From: CAIWHR01 sp963709525
GTDB taxonomy: Bacteria > Pseudomonadota > Gammaproteobacteria > Burkholderiales > Casimicrobiaceae
Assembly: GCA_963709525.1 (NCBI GenBank)
Contig: CAVPXB010000015.1
Span: 372,001 to 436,000 of the forward strand
Direction of reading: 5' to 3'
DNA: 64,000 nucleotides
The position numbers and the translations under genes were made by a program. Positions 37,498 to 47,517 of the stretch are shown here, piece by piece (the stretch's first letter is position 1; every line of letters starts with the position of its first letter). The notes beneath the pieces were generated by a model. It saw only the letters and a list, made by a program, of their open reading frames with translations, was not told where the DNA came from and did no database searches.

Positions 37498-37724
37498 CGG
37501 GTATTGCGCCTGGCCTCAGCGAAAACGCTTTCAGCGGAAAAAGCCTGAAGGTCGCCGCGATCATACGCGGCGATACGCTCCTCGATCTCTCGATTCCAGG
37601 CGGCTTCCACGTCCGACAGAGGCGGCCCCTGCAGCGACTCGAGCAGCACTTCCGCCAGTCGCGCGCGGTCGTGTGGCGCAAGCGCGCGCGCCTGTTGTTC
37701 AAGCTCGGTCAGCGATTCAGCCAT
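37494..37724 (-). CDS. Addiction-module antitoxin (RelB/ParD-like, short)
   Basis: 76 aa. Sequence TELEQQARALAPHDRARLAE, VLLESLQGPP then SDVEAAWNREIEERIAAYDR is the 'addiction module component' family, whose end binds the ParE-like toxin. The gene is intact and precedes the toxin. With the toxin frame broken the pair may be inactive. Confidence 0.85.
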   Translation of the reverse strand: MAESLTELEQQARALAPHDRARLAEVLLESLQGPPLSDVEAAWNREIEERIAAYDRGDLQAFSAESVFAEARRNTR

Positions 37725-38300
37725 TAGCGCACCTCCGATTTCCCGCGTCCGCCCATCTTACGCGCGAGGCCTTAATGTCGACCCTGGCCCGTCGACCCGG
37801 GTGCTCCGATCCGATCATAGAAATCGATTGAAGCCACCGTTCAAGTTGCGGGAGCGAGGCACATCAACCGTCTCCGATAGTGCCTGCAAGGGGAGGCAAG
37901 GATCGCGCCTGCCCGCGGCCCAACACTGCGGGAGATCGCCAGCGCCGAGCACCAGCCGCCCCCAATTCGCCGTTCCCGCCCGCCCGGCCTACGAGTTCGG
38001 TCAACGCATCGCTGTGTCACCCCGACCGTCGACCGCCCGCCGCGTGCGATGCCGGGCAAACGCGTGCCTGCCGCCGCCGGCACGCGACGCGAACTCGAAG
38101 ACCCGCGCGCAACGTCCGCATCCGGAGCTACCCGGGCACCGCAGCGACCTCTGATCACCTCCAGCTTTCCGTCACTCCGGATCAGTCACGACGTGCCAAG
38201 CTGCTCCCGACCGCACGTCGGGGGGCGTTGGATCTACTACCCCTCGCTGCCCACGGCCAAGACCTCCTGACGCGCGAGGCACCGCCGCAGCGGTCGCCGC
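37725..38300. other. Repeat-bearing intergenic region
   Basis: No gene is supportable in about 575 bp. It contains the degenerate repeat at 37798-37912 (related to 31600-31711), whose right part resembles the 13.2-kb repeat (gcctgcaag..aggcaaggatc). Confidence 0.45.
37798..37912 (+). repeat. Degenerate repeat, copy B
   Basis: Matches 31600-31711 in the blocks tagaaatcg-ttgaagcc and ccgttcaag and in its overall length. Near its end, gcctgcaagg..ggcaaggatc resembles 13180-13210. Confidence 0.5.
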
Positions 38301-38714
38301 TCAGCCTCCGCGGCGAGTGAACCGGTCGGTGACCACCCCGAAGCCGACAACCAGCGCGACGATGATCGCCGCGATGCCGATCATCTGCAGCCCGTCGTAG
38401 TCCTTCGGATCGAAGATGATGATCTTGCGGCCGATAGCGATCAGCGCCACGGTGAAGATCACCTTGAGCTCGATCGCGCCCTTCTCGAAATAGATCTTGA
38501 TGGTCTCGAGGAGCTCGAGGCCGATCAGCACCAGCAGGAAGAACCCGAAGACCTCCAGCAGCTCGTCGACCTCGAGCAGCAGGATTGGCGGCGACAGGAT
38601 GTCCCTCACCAGGATCCAGCCCACTTCGACGGTCGACAACGCTACGACCACCACAAGCATCGCGATCAGCGCACCCACGATCATGCGTTCGTACTTCCTG
38701 AGCCATTGCGACAT
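38301..38714 (-). CDS. psiE: PsiE-like phosphate-starvation-inducible membrane protein
   Basis: 137 aa, four hydrophobic helices: IVGALIAMLVVVVALSTVEV, PILLLEVDELLEVFGFFLLV, LKVIFTVALIAIGRKIIIFD and GIAAIIVALVVGFGVVTDRF. The ETIKIYFEKGAIELKVIF segment is characteristic of PsiE proteins. Role in phosphate starvation is known only by expression in E. coli. Confidence 0.9.
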   Translation of the reverse strand: MSQWLRKYERMIVGALIAMLVVVVALSTVEVGWILVRDILSPPILLLEVDELLEVFGFFLLVLIGLELLETIKIYFEKGAIELKVIFTVALIAIGRKIIIFDPKDYDGLQMIGIAAIIVALVVGFGVVTDRFTRRGG

Positions 38715-38838
38715 CTGCTGTTCTCCTTTGGAGCGCGCCGCCGGATCGCCTCAGACGGGGCGCTCGACGGAGAGTGTAGCCTCGCCGGGTGTCGGGCCCG
38801 GTTGACCGGACTTGACTGCCGGGCCAGCGCTTCGCCCC

Positions 38839-39095
38839 ATGCGCACGAGTATAGCGGCCGGGGGGACGCTGGCGGCGCTGGCGTTCTGTCCGTTGCCGGC
38901 GGTCACCCAGGTGTCGGCGGCGGAGGCGGTGGCCTAGACCGGGCTGCACGCTGCCGCCGCGCGCGGCGACGGGGCCCCGCGATCGATCGCTTCTTCGGCG
39001 GCGACAAGGCGGCGCTGCAGGCGCGCGATGCCCATGGCTGCACGCCCGGGCGGCCGCCCAGGGGCATGCATACCGCCGCTCCTTCGCCGTGGTGA
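38839..39095 (+). pseudogene. Exported ankyrin-repeat protein, decayed
   Basis: ATG 38839 starts a signal peptide (TSIAAGGTLAALAFCPLPAV) that runs into TAG 38935. The ankyrin unit TGLHAAAARGDGA follows and after a one-base shift continues AIDRFFGGDKAALQARDAHG. Two ankyrin half-repeats at most remain. Stop codon and frameshift mark it as a pseudogene. Confidence 0.6.
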
Positions 39096-39108
39096 CGCAT
39101 GCGGCCGG

Positions 39109-39483
39109 TCACGGAAGAGTTCCGCGCCGACCGTGAATGGCGACGGCTGGGGCGCACACGTTGCCCGGTTCGGAGAGCAGCGGGTCGTAGTAGGCCTCAC
39201 GGCCGGCGGGCTCGACGCTGCGGCTCGCCAGTCGGTCGACAGCGCTAGAAAGGCCAGCCAGCCATGAGTCCGTGGCAACACCGCTCAGGGCGATGCGGGT
39301 AGGCTGCTTCTCGAAGGCGCTGGCATTCCTGTCACTCACTGTGTCCGCGTGCCCCGCTGCGCAAGCCAGCGTGAAGGCCAATGCAGCGATGGTGGACAGC
39401 CGGGGGCGACGCGTTCTCGTGCGGGGGGAGTCTGCCGGGCCGGATCGCCGACCAACTCCAATGTACGTGGAGAGTGCATCCAT
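39109..39483 (-). CDS. Hypothetical exported protein
   Basis: 124 aa from ATG 39483, preceded by a good Shine-Dalgarno (aggagaaag). A basic N-terminus and hydrophobic core (LSTIAALAFTLACAAGHADT) form a signal peptide. The mature part (NASAFEKQPTRIALSGVATD, LASRSVEPAGREAYYDPLLS) is hydrophilic with no motif I know. Convergent with the ankyrin relic. Confidence 0.5.
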   Translation of the reverse strand: MDALSTYIGVGRRSGPADSPRTRTRRPRLSTIAALAFTLACAAGHADTVSDRNASAFEKQPTRIALSGVATDSWLAGLSSAVDRLASRSVEPAGREAYYDPLLSEPGNVCAPAVAIHGRRGTLP

Positions 39484-40326
39484 GTCTTTCTCCTTTTGGC
39501 CGTTGAGGGCGCTTGCCGAGTGACGGCGAGCCAAGTGAGCAGACACCGGGCGCGTAGTGAGAGAGGCTATGACGCTGCTCGCCGCCACGGCAAGCGCGAT
39601 GTTGTGCGTGCTGGAGACCGCAGTCCAGTCGGGTCTCCTGAAAACGACCCTGAAGTCGGGTTTCTCCTAAGGGGAAGCCCATTCGGGCCTCCCATTCGAT
39701 CCGGCAGAAGCTCAGCGCCGATTGAAGTTCACTGTGTGATCGGGCAGTGAATTCACGCCGGTCCTTCATACATTGGTCAACGCTTGAAGTGCCGCTTCCT
39801 CTCGCTTGACCGCTCGCCCCCACTTCCGATGCTCGAACACCCACACCTGGGAACCGGGAAAACGCTGCAATCCTAGGTGACCAGCCAGGATGCAGCGCAG
39901 CTGCTGTTCGCGACGGGCTGGAATTGGCCGAGGGCTCCGCGATCCCTGAACGGCGGCAATGCAGTGGTTGCTGCCGGTGGCAGCCACAGCTTGAACTCAC
40001 GGTCTCTGGCACACAGCGGTCATCCAGGCGCCGGCGACCTCGCCGGCCTGATGGCCGGTTTCTGAGGTGCCGCTGATGTTGCCGGCTTGCCAGTGCGCGG
40101 CTGCCGTCTCCGGGTTTGCAGACCGGGATCGCGACCCAGCAGCTACAGTTGTCCGCAGTCGGCGTTGAGCAACGCCGGTACTTGGATTGTCCGACGCGGA
40201 CACCCCGCGGCCTCGAGCTGCAGTCGGTGGACCTGACGAGCAGCCCGCCGGCCATCCAGCCCACACCAAGCGGCTGGTTCGGGGCGTCGACCCGTGGCGC
40301 GAGGGTGTAGTGTGAGGAGACGGGAG
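39484..40326. other. 840-bp region without a supportable gene
   Basis: Several frames remain open through GC bias, but none has a family motif, ribosome site or coherent start. The left part includes short direct repeats around 39640-39670 (gtcgggt..tcct). Likely eroded sequence upstream of the LanC-like gene. Confidence 0.4.
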
Positions 40327-41559
40327 TTGACGACAAGCACGGTGCTGTACGGACCCGAACGCCACGAGCCTCTGGCCGGCGACGCGTGGAGCGAAGACGC
40401 TGCGCGCGCGACCATCGAGCGCTGGGTGACCGTGGCGCTGATCGACTTCGATCCCGCCCGCGGCTGGCGCGCCCACCCGCGCGAGGACGGCGGCCCGCCT
40501 GGCGAGCCGCTGTGTGAGCTGTACGGCGGCGCGGGCGGCGCAATCTGGGCGCTCGAGCACCTGGCAGAAGCGGGCGCGGTCCACAAGCGCTGGGACTTCC
40601 GCAGCTTCGTGACGGGCCTGGCGGCGCAGCAGGTTGCGGCGCTGGCCGACAGCCAACATGGCACGGCGGCGTTCCTGATCGGCGAGTCGGGCCTGCGATT
40701 GCTGGAATGGAAGCTCACGCGCGACGCCGCCGTCGCGCAGCGTCTCTTCGAGGTGGTGGAAGGCAATCTGCACAACCCCGTGCGCGAGCAGTTGTGGGGC
40801 TCGTCGGGCAGCGTGCTGGCGGCCATCGCGATGACCGAACACACCGGCGAGGCCCGCTGGGCCGCGCTGGTGCAGCCCGCAGTGCAGGCACTGTGGGACG
40901 AGATGGAACCCATCGAGGCCGCTGGCGGCACCTGGGGTTGGGTGCAGAGCCTCTACGGCCGTGTCGAGACGCTTATCGGCGCCGGCCACGGCTTCGTCGG
41001 CAACGTCTACCCCGCGGTGCGCGGCGCGGCTTTCATCACGCCCGAACTGCGCGATGCATTCGCGGCTCGTGCTCTGGCCTTCCTGCAAGCCACCGCGCTG
41101 CGTGACGGCGACTGCGTGAACTGGTGGCCGCGAGTGCCGCCGTATTCGCCCGCGAACAAGCCGCCGCTGGTGCAGGACTGCCACGGCGCCGCGGGCATCG
41201 TCTGCCGCCTGGCGCCGCTGCCGCGCAGCGTGCCCGACGCCGAGACCTGGGACCTGTTGCTGCTGCAGGCCGGCGAGCTGACCTGGCGCGCCGGCCCGCT
41301 GGCCAAGGGAGTGGCCTTCTGCCACGGCACGGCCGGCAATGCCCACGCGCTCCTTCACCTGTTTGCCCGCACCGGCGACCAGCGATGGCTTGCACGGGCG
41401 CGGGCCTTTGCGATGCACGGCATCGTGCAAGTGGAACAGGAACGCACCGTGCACGGTCAGGGACGCCACACGCTGTGGACGGGCGACCTGGGCATGGCCT
41501 GCGTGCTGTGGGACTGCATCACCGGCCGGCCGGGGTTCCCGACGCTGGACTGCTTCTGA
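40327..41559 (+). CDS. LanC-like (lanthionine synthetase C family) protein
   Basis: About 410 aa from TTG 40327, which has aggag 8 bp upstream; GTG 40312 is an alternative. An alpha/alpha-toroid with GxxG repeats: ELYGGAGGAIWALEHLAEAG, GAGHGFVGNVYPAV, QDCHGAAGIVCRLA and AFCHGTAGNAHALLHLF. The two CHG segments supply the zinc-binding Cys and Cys-His of LanC cyclases, which add cysteine thiols to dehydroamino acids. No LanB/LanM dehydratase or precursor peptide is visible nearby, so it may be a free-standing LanC-like protein. Confidence 0.85.
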   Translation: MTTSTVLYGPERHEPLAGDAWSEDAARATIERWVTVALIDFDPARGWRAHPREDGGPPGEPLCELYGGAGGAIWALEHLAEAGAVHKRWDFRSFVTGLAAQQVAALADSQHGTAAFLIGESGLRLLEWKLTRDAAVAQRLFEVVEGNLHNPVREQLWGSSGSVLAAIAMTEHTGEARWAALVQPAVQALWDEMEPIEAAGGTWGWVQSLYGRVETLIGAGHGFVGNVYPAVRGAAFITPELRDAFAARALAFLQATALRDGDCVNWWPRVPPYSPANKPPLVQDCHGAAGIVCRLAPLPRSVPDAETWDLLLLQAGELTWRAGPLAKGVAFCHGTAGNAHALLHLFARTGDQRWLARARAFAMHGIVQVEQERTVHGQGRHTLWTGDLGMACVLWDCITGRPGFPTLDCF

Positions 41560-41970
41560 CCGAGCCGTTTGACGGGCACGCACCATGTGGCGGCTGCTCG
41601 CCACCGACCCGTGGTGACCCTGAAAGTCGCGACCGGTCCGTCGCGTGCGGGTCTGCCCCCAACGGCGCGAGAGCTGCGTTCGAAGCGCCGGTCCTTGAGT
41701 GAGGGGCCGAGTCGCGCTCATGGAGGGCTGGCCGCTGACACGCAACGAAGACGGTCCAGCCAGACAAGGAGTCACTCCTCGAAGAAATGGCGCCCCTGGT
41801 TGAAGCGCTGCGTATGATGGCTGAGATGGCGTGCGGCATGAAAGTCGAGAGAGAAGCGAAGGAGCGCAGCGCGCCGGGACGGATGCGCGCGCAGATTGCC
41901 GGCCACCGGTCGCTCCGTTGCTCGGCCTCGCACGGCGCCTGACCGGTCAGGCGTTCGTGGGTCCCTGTTG
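41560..41970. other. Upstream region of the wHTH-TPR gene
   Basis: 410 bp after the LanC-like gene. No gene or convincing regulatory site is seen. Confidence 0.4.
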
Positions 41971-44351
41971 ATGGTGCGCCAGCCCGACGACCACGCCAGC
42001 GCCGCGGCTGCACCAGGCGTGCTGCAGTTTGGCGACTTCACGCTGGACCCGCGCCGCTTCGAGTTGCACCGGGGACCGGACCTGCTGCACCTGCAGCCCA
42101 AGACTTTCGACCTGCTGCATCATCTGCTGCGCCACGCGGACCGCGTCGTAGAGAAGGATGAGTTGCTGGCCGCCGTGCTGGCCCGGCGTCGTGGTCACCG
42201 AGCATTCGCTCACGCGGTGCATCAAGGATCTGCGCAAGGCCCTGGACGATGACGCCGGCGCGCCGCGCTACATCGAGACCGTGGCGCGGCGCGGTTACCG
42301 CATGCTGGTGCGGCCGCAGGCCCAAGCCGCGGCGGCAGCACCCGCGCAAGCCGCCGCCGCGACGGAGCTCGCCGCTGATGCCGGCACAGCTGCGGCCCTC
42401 GACTCGACGTTGTCAGCAGCCGCTGGAACATCCCTGCGAACAAGCATCACCCTGCGGCGCACATGGCCGTGGGCGCTCGCCGTCCTGGCCCTGGTCGCCG
42501 CACTGCTGGTGGCGTTTTTCGGCCGCAGCCCGCCCTTGCCGACCGCCAGCATCGCCGTGCTGCCCTTCGACAACCTGGGCAGCGGCGACAACGCGCAGGC
42601 CTTTGCCGACGGACTGGCCGAGGATCTGCTGGAACGATTTGCGCAACTGCCGCGGCTGCAGGTGGTGGCGCGCACTTCGTCCTTCGCGTTTCGCGGCGAG
42701 AAAGAGGACATCAAGCGCATCGCGCAGGCCCTGGGCGTGGTCTGGGTGCTCGAAGGCAGCGTGCGCCGCGACGCGTCGCGGGTGCTGGTCAGCGTACAGC
42801 TCGTCGATGCCCGCAGCGGCTACCGGGCCTGGACGGGCCGCTACGAGCGCGCGCTGGCCGACCTTTTCGAGCTGCAGGACGAGATCGCACGCAGTGTGGC
42901 GGCGCAGGTCATGCAGAAGGTCGATCCTGGCGCAAGCCTGCCCGAGGCGCACCGCAGTGCGAGTGTCGATGCCTGGCAGGACTTCATGCTCGCGCGCGAG
43001 CTGTTTCACCGCCGCACGCAGGACTGGCGGGCGAAGGCGCTGGCCGCCCTGGAGCGCGCCGTGGCGCGCGAGCCCGACTTCGCCCGTGCGCAGGCGCTGC
43101 TGGGCATCGTGCTCGCGCTGTCCGAAGGGCGCGTCGACAAGGACCGCCCGCCTGGCGCGGCGCAGGCCGCCGTGCAGCACGCGCTGAAGATCGACCCCCG
43201 ACTTGGCCTGGCGCATGCTGCCCAGGGACTGCTGCTGATGAACGCCGGCGATGCCATCGGTGCCGACGCCGCCTTGCAGCGCGCGCTGGAGCTCGATCCG
43301 CTGTTCACGACGGCCCACAACTGGCGCGCGATTGCACTTCAGTCCCTGGGCCGTACGGCCAAGCCGACGCCCTGATCGATGCCGGCTTAGGGCTGGATCC
43401 GCTGAACCCGGTGCTGTTGGGCAACCGGGCCGTGGCGCTCCAACGTGAAGGCCGGCTCGACGACGCCCAGCGCGCCTACGAACGCATGCTGCAGTTGCCG
43501 GCGCGGCCCGTCGGGGCCTACTACAGCCTGACGCGATTGGCGCTCGACCGTGGCCAACTGGTCGAGGCGCTTCGCTGGACGGCGGCGATCGCCCACGATG
43601 GCGCCGCCAGCTGGGGCCCGCTGGCCGAGGTGCCCATGCTTCCCGTTCTGGTGCGGCTGGGCCTGGATCAGGAAGCAGAGCGCCGGCTCGCCGCTCTGCC
43701 GTAGGAAAGCTGCCGCCGGCGTCTTCCGCGCACTTGTCGGACGCCCTGCTGCGTCTGGGGCGGCACGACCAGGCTGACGTCTGTGGCCCAGGCCATGGCT
43801 GGACGCGGCGGGCGGATGCCGGCCTGGTGGCCGGCGCATCGCGCTCAGGCACTCTTTCTTGCAGGGGCGGGTGAGCGAGGGCATGGCGGCGCTGCAGGCC
43901 ATGGCGCCGGGTGTCAGCATCCTCGGCAATCGGGAACTCGCCGATCTTGCGCTGGCCCAGGCCTGGGCGCGGCGCGGCGAAAGCGACCCCGCGACATCCA
44001 CCGCCACGCCGCGAGGCACTGCAGCGCGTGGTCGACCAGGGCTGAGGCTGGCCTGCTGGGGCGCAACAATCCGGAGGCGATGGCCCTGCACGCATTGGCC
44101 CTGGCCTTGTCCGGCCGTGACGACGACGCGCTGGCCAAGCTGCAGGCCGCCCGCACTGCGGGCTGGAACGACCACCGCTGGGTACGAAACGACCCGCGGT
44201 GGGGCCGGGTTCGCGAGCAAGCCCGCTTCCGCGCAGCTGCTGGACGCTGCCGCGGCGGACGCCGCGGCGCAACGCGGGCAAGCCTTGCGTCGGGCCGCGA
44301 GCGGCGACGCCGAACTGGCCGCGGTTTGTCGGCGTCCTCTGGTAAACCCTG
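41971..44351 (+). pseudogene. CadC/ToxR-like winged-helix regulator with TPR domain, frameshifted
   Basis: Pieces in successive frames add up to one protein of about 790 aa: a wHTH DNA-binding domain (GVLQFGDFTLDPRRFELHRG, then WPGVVVTEHSLTRCIKDLRK and YIETVARRGYRML), a membrane helix (WALAVLALVAALLVAFF), a FlgO/TolB-N-like segment (SIAVLPFDNLGSGDNAQAFA, LEGSVRRDASRVLVSVQLVD), and TPR units to about 44340. Frame changes lie near 42178 (one extra c), 43365, 43703, 43830, 44020 and 44225. No long insert or deletion is seen, so sequencing error is a real alternative to decay. Confidence 0.78.
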
Positions 44352-44484
44352 AGTCGCGACGGCCGAGCGGCCGATCGCACGCCGGCACCACGAAGATCAG
44401 CGTTCGATCAGCGATCGGTCACGACTCGGGGCGGGATTCGGGGAGCCTTCGCGGCCGTCATCCACGGCATTCTCGGAGATCCCA

Positions 44485-46101
44485 ATGGCCCTCAACACCT
44501 ACCTGGTACCGATGCTGGCCCGCGTCGGCCTGCTCATGTCTTCTCGCCACGGCCGCCTGCGGCGGTGGCGGTGGCGGTGGCGGTGGCGGTGCCGCGCCAG
44601 CGCCAGCGGCGGCACCGGCACCTGCACCCGCGCCCGCATCGGCCCCAGCCCCAGCTCCGGCCCCCACCCCCAGCGCGCTCGACACAGAACTGCGCGGCCT
44701 GATCAACACCAACAGGCTGACGGGCGACCCGCGCGGCAGCCGCGCGCTGCCGGCCGTCGAGGCGCCGCTGCCGCAGTTGGGCAAGCTGCTGTTTTTCAGC
44801 AAGGCCCTATCAGCCAACCGCGACACCGCCTGCGCCTCTTGCCACCACCCGGCACTGGGCGGCGCCGATGGTCTGTCGCTTTCGATGGGCACCGGCGCCG
44901 CGCTCCCTGACGTGATGGGCCCCGGTCGGCGCCGGGCCGACGCGCAGATCCTGGTCGGCCGCAACGCCAACAGCTTCTTCAACACCGGGTCTGTTCGACC
45001 AAGTGCTGTTCTGGGACGGCCGCATCGAGAGCCTGGGCAAGGAGCCAGGCGCCGGTGGCAGCGCCAGTGGCATCCGCACGCCGGCCAGCGCCTTCGGCAG
45101 CGCCGACGCGCTGGCCGGGCCCAACCTGCTCGGCGGCGCAGGCGCGTTTCCCGGTCACGGGCGTGGAGGAGATGCGCGGTGACGGCTTTCCGGGCCTGAG
45201 CGCGGCGCAGGTGCGCGATCACGTGGCCGCGCGGCTGGGCAACCATGGCAGCGGCGCCGGCGCGTTGGCGCCCAGCGACTGGCTGGCGCGCTTTCGCACC
45301 GGGTTCGGCCAGCCCGCGGGCAGCGCCGAGCAACTCATCACCTTCGACAACATCATGCGCGCCATCGCCGAGTTCCAGCGTTCGGCGACCTTCGTGGACA
45401 CACCGTGGCGCCGCTACGTCCAGGGCGACCTGAGCGCCATCAGCGAAACCGCCAAGCGCGGCGCGCTGGTGTTCTACAAGGGCGTGGCGCAGGGCGGCGC
45501 AGCCTGCGTGCAGTGCCACAAGGGCGACTTCTTCACCGACGAGAAATTCCACGCGCTGGGATTTCCGCAGATCGGCCCCGGCATGGGCACGGCACACGCG
45601 ACGACTTCGGGCGTGAACGCCAGAGTGGCAGCAGCGCGCAGCGCGGGGCCTTCCGCACGCCTTCGCTGCTCAATGTCGAGCTGACCGCGCCCTATGGCCA
45701 CGCCGGCAGCTACGGCACGCTCACCCAGGTGGTGGACCACTACGTCGTGCCGCAGGACACGGTGAACCGTTCCTGAGCGGCCGGCAGTGGTGTGCCCTGC
45801 CCCAGTTCGCCGATCTGGGTGGCTGCGGCAGCGACGCCGCCACGGTGGATGGCAACACCCGCGCCGCGCTCGCCCGCATGGAGGCGAGCGCCTGGCCGAC
45901 CCGACGGGCGGCATGCCGCTCGTCAACCTGGCACTGGGCTCCCCCGAGGACACGCCGCGGCTGGTGGAGTTCATGCGCACGCTGACCGACCCTTGCCTGA
46001 AGGATCGCGCAGCTGCATCGGGCGCGTGGATCCCGGCAGCGCACGAAGCACCCGACACGCTGCAGCTCAACGCCGTCGACGCACAGGGGCGACCACTGTG
46101 A
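44485..46101 (+). pseudogene. Di-haem cytochrome c peroxidase-like lipoprotein, frameshifted
   Basis: Start MALNTYLVPMLARVGLL, then after a shift CLLATAACGGGG (lipobox followed by poly-Gly and a long Ala/Pro linker). The enzyme part has LPQLGKLLFFSKALSANRDT, haem site 1 CASCHHP, GLFDQVLFWDGRIESLGKEP, MRAIAEFQRSATFVDTPWRR, haem site 2 CVQCHKGDFFTDEKFHALG, and FRTPSLLNVELTAPYGHAGS. Frame changes occur near 44537, 44993, 45140, 45605, 45773 and 45895. The ends of the MauG/CCP family are otherwise complete. Reduces peroxide or oxidises a protein partner in the periplasm if repaired. Confidence 0.8.
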
Positions 46102-46823
46102 ACGCTCTCGCGCCGGTCGCCGCACCGGCGCTGTCCGGGCTTCGGGGATGGCTGACGGCGATCGCCTTGTTGGCCTGCGCGTCGGTCGTCGCCTTCTGGC
46201 CCAGCTACCTCGCTCGACCCGGTTCAGCCAGCAGTGCGCTCGTGCATCTGCACGCCGCGCTTGCAGTCGGCTGGCTGATATGGGTGGCGGCGCAGGCAAC
46301 GTTGGCGCGTTCGCGCCGCTTGGACGCGCATCGACTCATGGGCTGCTTGGCCATTGCGGTGGCATTGCTGTTCCTGTGGGTGGCGCTGGCACTGGCGCAC
46401 CAGAACGCCGTGGCGCTGCGCCTGGGGCCTGATCCCTTCCGTGCCTGGTTGCTGCTGGTGCAGCTCAACGCCTGCGCGTTGTGGACCTTGGCGCTCGCTG
46501 CCGGCTGGTGGTGGCGCGCCAAGCGCGACGAACACACGCGGGCCGTGGCCGGTACGCTTGTCGTGATGGTCGACCCGGTGCTTGCCCGCCTGGCCTGGCC
46601 GCTATTACCGGCACCGGCACTGCCCTATGCCGGGCCCGCGGCGGTGTGGCTGCTGCTGCTGGCCCTGATCTGGCGCGACCAGCGCCAGGGCATGCGCTCG
46701 CGCGCCTGGACGCTTCTGCTCATGGCGTCGATACCGGGGCCGCTGTTGGCGCCCACGATCGCACGCACCGAAGCATGGTTGGCACTGGCACAGGCGTTCG
46801 CCCGCATCGGTGCGGTGCCTTGA
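46098..46823 (+). CDS. Multi-pass membrane protein, uncharacterised
   Basis: 241 aa from GTG 46098, overlapping the stop of the peroxidase (GTGA). About seven hydrophobic helices with His residues (LVHLHAALAVGWLIWVAAQA, RLDAHRLMGCLAIAVALLFL), reminiscent of small DUF2306/haem-binding membrane proteins but without a firm match. Its overlap suggests that it is translated with the cytochrome peroxidase, possibly as its electron partner. The frame is unbroken, unlike its neighbours. Confidence 0.7.
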   Translation: MNALAPVAAPALSGLRGWLTAIALLACASVVAFWPSYLARPGSASSALVHLHAALAVGWLIWVAAQATLARSRRLDAHRLMGCLAIAVALLFLWVALALAHQNAVALRLGPDPFRAWLLLVQLNACALWTLALAAGWWWRAKRDEHTRAVAGTLVVMVDPVLARLAWPLLPAPALPYAGPAAVWLLLLALIWRDQRQGMRSRAWTLLLMASIPGPLLAPTIARTEAWLALAQAFARIGAVP

Positions 46824-46879
46824 GCGCGCGCACTTGGCGCAGGCGCTTCCCGGAAGCCGCCGGCCGTGACCGACTCTTG

Positions 46880-47357
46880 CTGGCCGAGGGCAGCCGGCCA
46901 CGATGCTGCCGTCCACGGCCACCACACCATCCACGGCCACCACACCATCCACGAGCAACTTGGGCTTGCGGCAGACCATCACGAACTGGCTGCAGGCCTG
47001 GCCGATGCCCTTGCCGTTGTCGCGACGGAAGTCCGCGATGGTCTTGAAGTCGGGGACCAGGCGTCCGGTCAGCCACATCAGCTCGACGTTGCGCTGGCAC
47101 TCGCGTTCCAGGCGGCGGCTGCTCTGCACGCGGCTCAGGTAGCCGTAGATGTAGATCTTGAGCAGCACTGCCGGGTCGTAGGACGGGCGGCCAGTGGCTG
47201 CGGGCGTCGCCCCTTTGAAGCCCAGCGCGGGCAGATCGAGTTCCTGCACAAACGCGTCGACAACCCGGACCGGATTGTCCTCAGCGATGAAGTCGTCCAG
47301 ACACTCTGGAATCAGCACCACCTGGCTTCGATCCTGGCCTTCGACAAAGCGCGACAT
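46880..47357 (-). mobile_element. IS1182-type transposase, N-terminal part, truncated
   Basis: From ATG 47357: MSRFVEGQDRSQVVLIPECL, DDFIAEDNPVRVVDAFVQEL, YDPAVLLKIYIYGYLSRVQS, NVELMWLTGRLVPDFKTIAD, FRRDNGKGI. These are signatures of the N-terminal domain of IS1182/IS5-group transposases. After KLLVDGVVAVDG, with an 18-bp unit duplicated in tandem (46913-46948), the match ends; the catalytic DDE domain (over 250 residues) is missing. Confidence 0.85.
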
Positions 47358-47517
47358 ACCGGCTCCCCTGCTCGATATGTCCCTGAACTCTACCGATCTG
47401 ATGTCGTCGCGGCGAGGGGGCTTTCACACAGCTCGACCCGCAGCCGTCGTCGCACAACGTGAAGAGGGGACATCACGGCGCCCAGAGAGACTCTGCTCAA
47501 GCCCGCTCCCAGGCAGC

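Noticed and set aside
39484..40326. Possible gene upstream of the LanC-like gene, e.g. a lanthipeptide precursor
   Set aside because: No short frame with Ser/Thr plus Cys core and a leader was found.
42413..44380. 655-aa minus-strand frame
   Set aside because: Lies opposite the frameshifted wHTH-TPR gene; Arg/Gln-rich shadow.
44560..44620. ggcggt microsatellite as a regulatory phase-variation site
   Set aside because: It encodes the poly-Gly linker of the lipoprotein; a phase-variable role is possible but the surrounding indels make it untestable here.
46913..46948. CRISPR-like or regulatory tandem repeat
   Set aside because: Only two copies of an 18-bp unit at the truncated end of a transposase gene.
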